This document shows, piece after piece, positions 40,801 to 52,200 of a stretch of DNA of 64,000 bases; the stretch's first letter is position 1, and each line of letters starts with the position of its first letter. The DNA lies in assembly GCF_000208865.1 (NCBI RefSeq), contig NC_018393.1, forward strand, positions 2,436,714 through 2,500,713, given 5' to 3'. The notes below the pieces were generated by a model. The model was not told the origin of the DNA, did no database searches, and worked only from the letters and a program-made list of their open reading frames with translations. The stretch is from Neospora caninum Liverpool (lineage: Eukaryota > Apicomplexa > Conoidasida > Eucoccidiorida > Sarcocystidae). A program made the position numbers and the translations under genes.

Positions 40801-41465
40801 AAGAAGAGAACATGGCAACAGAGAGCGAGAGAGACACCCGCAGAGGCAAAATCAACGGCGGCGAGACAGATGAAAAAGACGAAGGAGACAGGAAGGAGAC
40901 AGTGGGCGAGAACGTTGAAGAATGGCTGTCTGTGCTTATGGGGGGCGTTGTGGACGCCGTCCTCACGCTGGATCGGTGGACGAGGCGAGACCGCCGAGAA
41001 GACACCGACTCTGTAGAGAATCAGGGTCAAAATAAAACGTTTGGAAAAGGAAGGCAGGAGGCGAATCCCGACTCAGGCGAATGTCTCTCAGAAGGCGGGA
41101 GTCACGCGCCGAATCCTCTCGGCGACGCAGGCTGGTGCGCCTACGTTCTCTACGTTCCTCCCGCTCTTTCTCTCAGTTCCCCGGCCTCGTGGGAAGGCGG
41201 CTGCTGGGAAGCGGCCTTTCGTCGGCTTTTTTCCGAAAGGATGGAGAAGTTGCGCGTCAAACCCCGCGATTCCAGCTCTTCTCCGAGAGAGACAGAGCAA
41301 GCTGCCTGCGCGGCGGATTCTGAGAAGAGAAACGCCGGCAGTCCACAAGTCTCTGTCGCACTGGTTTTCGTCCCCGTTCTTGGACTCGAGCAGGCAGAGG
41401 GGTGCGCGCCAACGGCGGCTCAGGTTGTCATCGTCCGAGACGGAGGGCGTCTCTCCTGTGTGTAG
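34817..41465 (+). CDS. DPH6: Diphthine-ammonia ligase (DPH6/ATPBD4) homologue, strongly enlarged
   Basis: Catalyses the last step of diphthamide synthesis on elongation factor 2, ATP-dependent amidation of diphthine. Exons: 34817-35221, 35705-35781, 36215-36429, 36619-41465; 1847 residues. The ATP-binding (adenine nucleotide alpha hydrolase) domain covers roughly residues 30-270: [82 protein letters not shown] and [17 protein letters not shown]. Phases agree at all three junctions. The last exon of 4.8 kb holds about 1600 residues, mostly Glu/Arg/Ser/Ala-rich. Fungal and plant DPH6 proteins carry two RidA-like domains here; islands such as [18 protein letters not shown] and the final [16 protein letters not shown] may be remnants, but I cannot place them securely. 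An in-frame ATG-capable extension to 34643 exists; 34817 is preferred because the sequence before it looks like leader. Confidence 0.9.
35276..35392. repeat. (TA)n/(CATA)n microsatellite in intron 1 of the DPH6 gene
   Basis: About 115 bases of TATA, ACATATA and TGTATA units in the intron after the first exon, about 55 bases past the donor. Confidence 0.9.
35417..35444 (+). repeat. Short tandem repeat of a GATCGATTCA unit
   Basis: Two and a half direct copies of the ten-base unit GATCGATTCA, in the same intron as the TATA array. Confidence 0.8.
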
Positions 41466-43254
41466 AGAGATACTCCAGGGTCTCGCTCTTCCCTCAAGAT
41501 GCGACGGCTCGGGCGACGCCCGTGCACGGATTGTGCTGTGTCTCAGACGACGTTTCGACGCCCCTCAACGACAACAAGCCGGCGTTTCGTGCAGCGCTTT
41601 CTGCTGTCTCGCCCCCCCACACACACACACTACGCGTCTATGGGTTGGATGTCCGCGGGGTCTCCGTGGGGCGCCTGCTCTCCTGTTTGCATTCTCGTGG
41701 TGTTAAACGCCCGCGTGTTCATCGTTTAACTTTGAAGTGGCGAGTCAGACTCTTTGCAGCACAACCGCGCGCGGCCTTGCGAAGAGAGAGACCACCGGCA
41801 ACTGCGCCCAAGAAAGCTTTCAAAGCCTTTCCGCTTCAGAGAGAAGTCGCGCAACGCATGCAGACTGAGAAATTCCGACTCTCTCGTGTCACTTCTGCCG
41901 TGTCTTTCTATCTTCTCATCAGCCACGAGAAAAGAGCTGTCGCGTTGTCTTGAGTGGGGAGCATTTCTACGGTATATCAGACGCAGTTCGCTTCCCTCCA
42001 CACCACACAGCGCCACGAGGGATTCCACATCGGGGCTCTGAGACTGCGAACAACAGCCTTTCCCCCCCGCCCCCCCCTCCGTTCACAGGGAAGGACTTGG
42101 TGGGGCAAGTGCGAAACAAGCAGAGCCGTGTGTTTTGCCTAGCGGTTCTTTTCTCGTCTGCCGGTGACGGTGTGTCGATTCGAAGACTGCCTCTCCTGCT
42201 GTCCGATCGAGTTGGTTAAGCAAAATGGTGCGTGGACAGAGGCCCCGAGAGACGCATCCACGCTGTCGCACACGAGAGCGCTTCCCCTCGCAGACACGTG
42301 GCGGACACCGCGCGCCTGCGTCCTCAACTTCCGTCTCGAGTTCGAAGCTGTACATCTTCACCAGTCTTCCGCACCAGAACCTTTCTACAGTTGTCTCTTC
42401 TACACTCGGCACGCACAACGAACCCCCGGCCTGACCCGCCCGGAGACAGTCCGCCTCGAGCACCCACTGCCTCGCCGGTCGCTTTGCAACGCCTCCTCTC
42501 GCAAAATACATCCACTTTTCTAGAGAAACGCTCAGCGCGTGTAAAAACACATGCATATACATATATATACATATATGTAAATATAGGGAGAGTAGAAATA
42601 AAGAGGTACTCGGCACATACGTGTTTGGGAGACGAGCAGAAGTCCGACAGAGTGTGAACACGGTGGAAGCCGCGTTGTGACCTGTTGTTCTTCAACCCCG
42701 CTCCACGCCTCTCGACAGTCTCGAATTACGAAACGCACCAAAACCCGTGTTGCTGCATTTTCCCTTGTGAAGAAGAGCCTCCCTCGAGTCAGTCTTCTCG
42801 GGCGCATCCGCGCCGCCCGCCTCTCTTTGAGCCGCGCAACGTGCAGAACCTCCACAGAGCCATCGGAAACGCTGTGGATCTTCTCGCTGCGTGTCTCTCT
42901 CGTTCGCACGGTCGTTTCCCCACAGGCCTCCGGCGCAAATCCTCCGCCTAAAGACCCTCTCCACAGTTTCTTTCTGCCTTTCCACCCGCGCAGCGCGCAC
43001 CTCGTACTCGTGTCGGTGTTCTCCTGGGCACAAGCGGGTACCTTCGCTTTCTCTCCTCTCGTTGTCCTCAGAAATTACCCTTTGCAACTCTCTTTGTCTC
43101 TCCCTCTTTTCGCCAAGTTCATAACGGGGCCGTCGCACCACGCACCCTCTCTGCTTCACACCTGCGCCCAACACGCCTCCTCGCAGCCTTCCACCGACCC
43201 ACTTCCTTCTCTCTTCTTCCACGCTCGCCCCCTTGTGTCTTCTCGCCCGTTCCT
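41466..43254. other. Convergent intergenic region (two 3' UTRs)
   Basis: The DPH6 gene ends at 41465 on the plus strand and the RING-CH/FHA gene ends at 43255 on the minus strand, so this stretch should hold both 3' UTRs. A TATA microsatellite lies near 42552-42585. The open frames of up to about 230 codons show no domains. Confidence 0.5.
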
Positions 43255-45361
43255 TTACAAACTGGTTCCGCAGTTCCCCCCGAGCCACACGCTGCCTGGT
43301 GCGGCACCGTCGGACGACACGCGGCCCCCGCTGCCGGTCGTAGCGGCGTGGCTGCCCGTCTCTTCGACTGGGTAGCTCAGACCCTGTTGCTGCATGCAGT
43401 GCGGCACGCCGCCGGAGGCTCCACTTGGTGCGTTTCCCGTCCCGGCGGGAACGGCGGGCCCCGCCCCGCCCTGAGAACCGGGGAAGGCCCCTGCGTGCGT
43501 CGTCCCCAGCGCATGCACGCTCCGCGGCGACGCGTGGAATCCGTTCACGGCTCCAGAACTGACGATCGGCGCGTAGCTCTCGGCTCTTGCGCTCCCTGGA
43601 ACGCCGCGCGGCGTGTGGTTTGCGGGCGCGCTCCCGCCGTAAAAAGATCCGCCCGGTGCCGCGGACCCGTGGGAGGCGCCTGCCTGCACGCTCGCGAGCG
43701 GGCTGCTGGTGCCCGTCTGCGCAGGAGTCGCGCGCGGACTGTTGCTCGGAACACTCGCACTCCCCCCGAGCTGTCCCTGAGAGACGGGCACAGACGCGAG
43801 ATAGTTGCCACTCTGAGCCCCGAGGTTCTCGTATGCGCGGCTCGCCGCCGCAGCCGCTGCCGCCGCTTCTTGTTGCTGCTGGAGAACCGCCGCGAGGGCC
43901 AGATGGAGGGGAACTTGCTGAGACATGCCTGGAAGCGAACGGGAAAAGAGCGCGTTGTTTCCAGACATCTGCGCCTGCTGGAGCTGCTGTAGTTGCTGGT
44001 GGAGCGCAAACAGCTGCTGAGCACTCGCGTTTGCATGCACGAACGCGTTCGAGCCGCTGGAAGCCCCCACAGCCGCCCCCGAAGTTGCACCATTGGCCCC
44101 ACGCGAATGCGGGAGGCCCAGGAACGGCGGGACAGAGTCGCCGTAGCTGCCGCTCGCTGTCCCCTGGCGTCCTGCACTCGTCGCCACGTTGCCTTCGCTG
44201 AGAGCTGCCTGCGCGTCAAGGCCCCCCAGCGCCGACCCTTCGACTTGCGCCCCGTGCGGGGCTGGGTGCCCAGCGCGACTGCCCGAGACTTGATTCGCCG
44301 CCGCCGCAGCGGCGGCCGCCGCCGCAATCGCCTCTTCAAAGCGAGCCGCCGCTGCGGCCGCCGCGGCCGCCGCCGCCGCCGCGTCTGCAGCGGCGGCGTT
44401 GCCCGCCGGGCCCGCGTTGGAGCCCAACGCGGTCGAAGGGGACGTTCCGGAGCTCCGGCCCGAGACCGGCGCGCCGCGGTTTGCGACCGCGGTCGCGGCG
44501 GCCAGAGCAGCCGCCGCCGCGGCGACGCCCGGGGGCGCCGAAGCGAGGTGGGGAGGCAGCTGGAAGTCGCTGAAGAAGTTCGCGCCGTGAGCACCATGAG
44601 ACGAGATAGAGGAAGAAGCCTGGTGCTGACGAATGTCTGCTGACAGAAGAGAGGCCAGAACGTGGTGCGGCGGCAGCCGAGATGACAGCGACGCGTGTGC
44701 ACCTGCGCTCTGAGCTGACGAGGGCCCTGCCGACGAGGCGCTGCCCGAAAGCGGTGCCGAAGAAGAAGACTGCTCCGGAGTGAAAGACGGCTCTGAGAAA
44801 CGAAACGCCACGCACGAATGGGGTATAAACGCAACAAGTACAGGCGCATGCTTGAGCCTACACACACTGCAGACGGATACATGTTTATGTAAGCAGATGC
44901 ACACGGACCCCTAGAACGGGAGTCACAGATTAAGAGAGGCCGCCATCACTTCCACATACAGAACGTCGGTTGCGTCCCACGATACACATGCACACCCACG
45001 TATATACTCGTATAGGTGTAAACGGTACATGCATATAAATATAGTGTAGACTGTCTGCATCTCGCCTGTAGCAGTTCTGTTTCTCCGCGTACCAGGAATC
45101 AGGGACTGCTGGCGCTGGATTTCGTTTGAGACGTCAGCGATTGCCGGGGCGTTCAACGGCGCCTCGTCGAGAGAAAACTTCACGACGCTGCGTCCCACTT
45201 GGAGAGCGACGTCTGAACAGAAAAAAAAACGGAAACGCCCACGGCCACCTTCAAAATTATCCATCACCACGCGTACAACCGCATCATCACCAAAACATTT
45301 TTGTCGAAAAACCGTACCTAAGAAACGGTTTCAACCACAGAACTCGAGAGTTAAACATCTA

Positions 45362-45397
<36 letters not shown>

Positions 45398-48300
45398 GGC
45401 ATGACGTATATGCATTTTTCTGTGTAACGTGTATACAAGTCGGGAGTTTACAAAGAGTTTTGCTTACCGACATCGCCGACGGGGAAGGCTTTGCGGAGAC
45501 AGACGAGGGTGCCGAACTTGGAGTTGTGATCTTCCAACTGAAAGTGACCATCGACGAAGCGAATCGTCGCGTGGTAGCGAGAGATCGAGACGTCGGGAAT
45601 GCGCACGTCCGACTCGTGGCCTCGGCCCTGAAAAAAACACACGCATGCAAACACGGCATCCCACACCCAAAAAACGTGTAAAACTCTACCCTATTATATA
45701 TATATATATATATATATATCTCCGGCGAAGGTATAACGGGCCACGAGTTTTGTGCCTGAAGAAGCTAGCGCCGTGCAGGGGCGTGCGTGCAGAAAGAACC
45801 GCGGAGCTCCACAGACTTCGGTTCTTCTGGAGCCTCGAGTTTTTTTTCATGCGCTTTGGACAGCCGCCTTGAGAAACACAGAGGTATTCTGTGCGCGTGT
45901 CCTTACCAGTTTCAAGTCTTTCTTGGAGGCCATACTGATGACGTGAACGCCCTTCTGCTGGACCCCCACCATGTTCTCCAAGATTATGAATGGCGGCTCC
46001 GTTCTTGGCACAGACACGACTTGCATGCGCTCTGAAAAAAGAAACTTGTCCAAACACCTTGCCTCGTCTCACACGCAATCGAAACCCCGCCGCGACTGCA
46101 CGAATGTATATGGATAGCTTTACAGACAAAAAAAGATAAAAAAAGTGATAGACCTATAAATACAAGTATGGTGGGAAGAATTGCAAAACGTTAGCACCAA
46201 CAGGAATGACTGTGTGTGTATCTCTCTGTGCGCGTTGTTTCCGCTTACCTGCAGCCTGTCCATCGTCTCTCTCGTATTTGACGGCTGTGGGGTAGGGCAC
46301 CTTGCAAAGTTCGCAGTGGATCTGCTTGAAGAAGAAGGCGCTGCGCTGTTGCTGTTCGTTGAGATTGAGACGGCCGTTGATCCAGTGGCGAAGACACTGG
46401 ACGTGGACGAACTTGATGCTGCCTTTACATTCACACGGAGAGATCAGAGGATCGCCCTCTTGGTTGCCCTCAAGGAGGCAAATGCGGCACTGCATCTCCC
46501 TGAAAAGAAAACCACAACGTCGACACAAAAAAGACAAATACATATAGGCTATAGCGTGAAAATAGGGATCTACAAATATATAGGCGAACTACGTACACCA
46601 TTTGTATGTCTGTATAGGTTTGCTCTGAAACAGCTATGACGAGGCGTTCGGCATCCGTCGGGCACGTGACGGTACGTGAATTGAAGCCGTGCTTTTTCTG
46701 GTTACAGCTTCAAAGACTCCTGCTGTCATTTCTCCAGATACGTCAGACACGCTTGGAAGCTCTAGTCATTCACACTGTCTGCTTCTTCCCCGCGGTGCAT
46801 GCGCCCACCTTTTCTTCTACACACAAATACATATGCAACTGCATGTAAAAAATGGATGTTTGAAAGGGGTTGGGAAGACTCACTCTGGGGCTGCACGTGA
46901 GACCGGAGGTTCCCCGTCTTCGAGGCGGAGTTCAGGGGCGGCGTCGTCATCGCCCGGCGCGCCTTCTCCCTCCCCCTCCATCGCGGCGCTCTCTTCCGAT
47001 TTCTTCTTCGTCACCAGTTGCTTGACTCGCAGTTTGAAACGTCCCAACTTGATGACGTCGCCTTCCTGAAGGATGTGCTTGTTGTTGTTGTGTTCGCGGA
47101 CGATCGACCAGAGCTTCTTGGGGACCAGAGTCGTGCTGGAGGAACCGCAGAGCGACCGATCTGCCGGCACAATCACGAATTTGCCTGCAACAGCAAAGAC
47201 ACCGGCGCAAGGCGTGTCATCCCGTAAAAAAAGAGCCGCCTCCAAGACGTTCCCCACAGGCACACACAAACGCATGTGCGCCTACCCCTATCTCTCGTCG
47301 ATTCACCCGTCTCCCCCCAAAAAAAGACTCTGTCCTCCACAACCTCTCTCGAGCCTCACACCTCTTTTTCTCCCCGCTGTTTCTCCCTGTGTGCATCGGG
47401 TGTAACTATAAATGCCTCGAACTACGTTCGCGGCATAAATACCCGGTCTATCGATTTTCACGCAAACTCCGTCCGACACGCAACGGGGCGCGTACACCCT
47501 TCCTCCATTATTCGGCGCACACGTGAGAAACAGAAACGCCCATCGCTACTACGCGCGTACGGAAAACCTCTCCTCCCTTTCGTTCCGGCCCCCCGACACG
47601 ACGGGGTACGTTTCCACCCCGCACCCTCCTCTTGACCCTTCCGAGTCGCGCTTCTCTTTCTCTCTTCCACGACCCTCTTATCCCCTTTCTTCCCAGTCTC
47701 GCCCGTTCCTTACTGTCTTTCACGCATTTGATCGAGAGAAGGAAGTCCGTGGATAAGAGAGGCGGTGAGCTCGTGCTGGACGCTGCTGCGACAGCCGCGA
47801 CCGCCCCGGCGGCCGAAGTCTGGGCAGTCGGCGCTGTGTTGTTGGCATTCTGCGACTCTCCTTGAGTGACGCCAGCTGTGTTCGCCGCTCCCTGTGCGGC
47901 GCTCGCGCCTGCCTCTTCTTGCCTATTCTGCTCTCGGCGTGTGCCTCCAGATGGTGCCGGCGCGGCGTCTCCGTCGCCCGAGTCCCCGGTCGCGCTCTGG
48001 GCTCCACTGACGGCGCTCTCTTGGCCCTCCGGCGTGGCGAGGTTTGACGCGCCTCCGCTGGCAGGCTGCGCGAGGGCGGCGGGGACCGGGATGGGGGCGG
48101 ATTCGAGCACGCAGTTGATGTCTGCATCCATACGAAATAGGCGCGCGGAACGCGTCACCACGAACTGCTTCACGTTCACATGTCGCGTCTCGTAGTCAAA
48201 CAAGTCGTGGCTATCCCGGTGCCACGTCGTACACTCCACCCGCAACCTGCAAAGAAAAGGACGCAAAAAGGAGACTCTCAGACAGCCATTCACGTCCTTC

Positions 48301-48906
48301 GCGCAGGCACACAGACCTCACTCTTTTAGACACAAACACAAAGACATAATGCACATACACAGAAATACACAGCTGGGTGCCGTTTCATGGTAAGCATAAA
48401 AGGGTTTGTATGCTCAAAAGAATGGTTTTTGGGGTGGAGAGGGACCGAACACCGCAGAAGCGAAAATGGCGGTGCACGCAAAGACCCAAAGACGGGCGAC
48501 CTACAGAGCCACGGATGCACTCTCTCGCACAAACCTACACAGATATATCCACATGCCGCATATACTCTCCATATCTGCATCCTACCAAAGAAAAAAAAGA
48601 CTCCGCAATCAGCGGCGTGCAGCACACATACACTGCATACGCGGCGCATATATATATATATATATATAAGTAAATGCATACGCATTCACCGATGGCGGCA
48701 GGTTGACACGGCGAATTCGCTTTGAAAAAAGAGCCGTCCGCGGCACAGAAAACGCGGATCCTCTGTGCGTCTGTGTTTGCACAGACCTGCGTATGCATGC
48801 ACCTGGGCCGCATACAAAGCCTCACGTTTCCTTTCTTCCTGTGGACTTACGCAGGCTGCATAGGGAGGAGTTGATTCTGCGACGATTGGTGAGAAGCGAG
48901 CACCAT
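43255..48906 (-). CDS. RING-CH (RINGv) and FHA domain protein with poly-Ala/Gln tail, eight exons
   Basis: Exons on the minus strand: 48906-48851, 48246-47714, 47184-46884, 46499-46249, 46031-45907, 45627-45468, 45212-45093, 44792-43255; 3084 nt, 1027 residues, all phases consistent. The N-terminal region ends in GDVIKLGRFKLRVKQL, a segment typical of FHA-like proteins of protists. Residues 301-362 are a C4HC3 RING-CH finger: CRIC, then CEC, H329, C332 and CELC. This class acts as E3 ubiquitin ligase. Residues about 385-490 form an FHA domain, which binds phosphothreonine peptides: GRGHESDVRI, SISRYHATIRF, LEDHNSKFGT. From residue 516 on the tail is Ala/Ser/Gln-rich with several poly-Ala runs. 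There is no transmembrane segment, unlike MARCH proteins. A phosphorylation-guided ligase is inference. The ATG at 48906 is the first in the exon; an acceptor-like site at 48963-48964 just upstream suggests a 5' UTR intron. Confidence 0.9.
45367..45392. repeat. (TA)n microsatellite in intron of the RING-CH/FHA gene
   Basis: A TA run of 26 bases between exons at 45468 and 45212. A second TA run of about 26 bases lies at 45694-45720, in the preceding intron. Confidence 0.85.
48647..48669. repeat. (TA)n microsatellite in first coding intron of the RING-CH/FHA gene
   Basis: A TA run of about 23 bases between exons at 48851 and 48246. Confidence 0.85.
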
Positions 48907-49240
48907 AGTGCCGCTACAGCAAGGATCTCCGATGTTCGAAGTGCAACTGCTCGAGTGTGTTCCTGAGAGGAAACAGCCACGCGTTTCAAGACTCGGTAAG
49001 GCGCGCCAGAAACGCACTCTGCAACTTTCGCTCCTGATGATAGTCTCGCGAGTGCAGCTGCTACTCTGAAGACAGAGAAAACCTCTGCGCAAGGGGCTCC
49101 CGGTCAAGACGGCTACGCAAGAGCCGGCACGAAAAAGCAAAAAAAATGCGTATGTACATGTGCATGTACGCAAATACGTCTATACATATACATATAGAGA
49201 TATGTTTATATATGTATATATATGAATATGCATATGTATG

Positions 49241-49271
<31 letters not shown>

Positions 49272-52200
49272 GCATGAACACACTGCGTACTAATGTGCAC
49301 GTGTGTAGACCTATTCTACGCACGTGGATCCACAAAGGGAGTAAGACGTTTGAGGTTCCCGGGGAGTGATGGCGATAAACTTTTCCTCTCCGAAAGTTGA
49401 CGTGGACTCATCTACCACACAACACAGGTAGAATAGACGCGACACGCGTGTGTCCCCCGGCGATGACACACATTTTAGCAGATACCAGATTCACGACGTC
49501 TTGTTGGTAAAAAGAGATGTTTTTGGACAAGTGACCGACGAAAAAGCGAAAGGCGAAGCACGCAGTGAAAGAACCCCAGGCCTATTCCTGCGCCGGCGGG
49601 AGGGAATGTCACGGGAGATCCCGTCGCTTGAGCGAAAAGTTCCGCGGCAGCACTGAACGCGCGCATACAGGCTTACAATCTTATCTCTTCGCGCATCGCC
49701 GAGGCTCGTCGTCTCGAAAAAACTTTACATCTGAGAGGCAGCCTCCTTTGTGCAGCCCGCCAGCGCGCTCAAGGGTACGAGGAAAGACGCGAGGCTTCGC
49801 TCTCGGAGAGAGGACAGCGACTCCACGAACAGAAGAGAAACAGAAAGTGGGCGTGTTCTGATACCTGCAAAAACACGGGAAAAGACACATGAAGAAAGTT
49901 AATGGGCGTCATTGAATGACCGGGAAATGGGAGGAAGCATCGCGGAGAACGGGGACGAGAAACGAGGAATATTGCCAAAAAGGAACGTCTTCCACGCCGA
50001 AATCTGGCTGTGTCTCGGTTTTCCGAGCGAAAAAACCCGAGAACTTAAAACACTAAAGAGGATCCCAACAGAGAAACGGAAGCGCAAAGAGCACACCCAG
50101 CCGTGAGGGGCACTGCATAGACACCGGGTGAACGGGATGCAGATGTCTCTCGGCGAAAATGGAAAGGTCTACCTACAAGAGGCAAGTGAGACCAAGTAGG
50201 GAGAGTAGCGAGGAGATACACGGCGAACCAAAAGAGCCCGAAAGAACGCATACAGTTGAGAGACGGGAACCGGCCCGTCAGTGTGACGATAAAAAGGCGC
50301 ACAAATGGGGAAGTGCGAAACGAGAAAGCGGCGCCTCCTAGTCTTGCTATCCGTCGGCGAAATTTCAGTAATTCGTCGGCGAAAAGCACAGAAACGGAGA
50401 AAACGACACAGGCAAAAAACCACTCGGCTCACGGAACACAGCTCTCACGTGGCAGGCTGTTCACCACGGTCTCCGAGCGCCACACAGCGGGAAAAGACAA
50501 CTCAACGCACGTTCGCCCCGCGACCACAGGAGCGAGCGCATCAAAGAGAAGCTACAGAAGAAGAAACGGGAGAACTCACGGGGGGGGAACGTACGGAAGA
50601 GCAAGAAAAAGCGAGGGAACGGGCGTAGGCACTTGTCCACAGCGCACGCGGTGGCAAAAAGGGGACGAGAGAGCGAAGAGACACGGAAAATAGACAGAGG
50701 AGCCGCTGGCACAGAGGTGGGCTTTTCTGGAAGACAAGAAAAGAGCGCGGCGAAACTCACAACTTGAAAAGGCCGGTTCCTCCGAAGGCGAGAAACCGAG
50801 AGAGACGAAAAATCCAGCGGTCAACGTGTTTCACCGGAAGAGAGGCGGACGGTGGAGGAACCGTGTAGCCCGCGGCTTGCGCGCGTGGAAAAGAGGAAAA
50901 GAAGGGAAACCGCAAGAGAAAAAAGCGATCTTTTGGGGACTGTCAAAGACGACTAGGCAAAGAAAACGAAAAGAAAGGGGGAAAGCGTAAAAAACAACCC
51001 ACGAGGAAAAGAACGCGCCACCGCTTTCGCAGGCGAGAGGGCTTCCAGGGTGTTGTGGAAGAGAGACGAGATATTAGTCGACCGGCGTACAGGAAGATGG
51101 GTGCTCTCGCGGGCAAAAAGTCCCTAAAAAGGCGAGGAACTTGGACGGGGAAAAGCATGCAGCCCGAAAGTGACGGAAAGAAATTGGAAAGCACGACTTC
51201 TCGGCCAGCAAGAACGCGAAACCCCGGATTTCTTCTCTCCCTCTCTTCTTTCAGCCGCATGGACACCCATTCCACATGGCTGCTATGAAGGATACACCAG
51301 CAGCGAGATGCGCTGGCATATACGCTCGGACATCGTAGGTATGCGACACGTGTACACACACAAAAGCACAGATTGAGGGACGCACAGGCAAGAATCTGAA
51401 ACGGCGCGTTCTCTTCCACAGAGATTTGAGAGCAAATGGAACGTGCATACACGCAGGAAAGCAGCTCTGACCTTCCCGGCCTCTAGACCTGGGCAGCGCG
51501 CCACAGGGTGATTTCGACGACAAAGGCGACCAAGGAGAGTGAAGCTAAGCGCCCTAGTCTCTGGTTTGCTCTTCCTGCTTCAGAGGAATCAAAAGGCTTT
51601 CCCGCTTTTGTCACCAGAAACACCGCAAAAGAAACCCCGCCAGTACTGGATTTCCTTTTCCTCGTCGCCTCGCGAGAGCGCGCCTGAATCGGCGCCGTCC
51701 GAGATGGCTCGATGTCCACGGCAAGCGCGGAAGAATGCGAGCTTATAGCACTAGCATTTTTTCTAGGGTACCCGTGCTCGTGCGCGCCGTACTACGTGGA
51801 ACTGGTGCATGTGAAATTCGTACATGCGGGCGTTTTCTGCTTTTCACCTTCTCGACCCAGTCCGCCGAGAAATGCTCTGCAAGTAAAAAGAAAAACCGCG
51901 AATCACCTTTGAAGCTCTCTGTCCCGTGGCGCACGCCGGCCAGATAGTCGAGTCGTTTGTCAGCATGTAGTCAGCGCCGAGAGAGATCCGTAGTTTTTTG
52001 TCGAGCGCACTTCGCTGCAAGCCCATACACTTGCGAATCCGATTAGAGAATTGCAGAATTGCAGCAACACATGTATGTGGTGATCAAGACGGCGACTGGG
52101 GCACAACACGCTTTTTAGGACAGTGAAACGGCGCGAGTTGGTGAAGCGAGAGAGAAAAAAGACGCGAACCAAATGCGCACTGAAAGCCGATACAGTCAAT

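Noticed and set aside
39233..41005. 590-codon open frame on the minus strand
   Set aside because: It lies entirely antisense to the last DPH6 exon in very GC-rich DNA. The sequence is Ser/Pro-rich without any domain, as expected for an antisense shadow.
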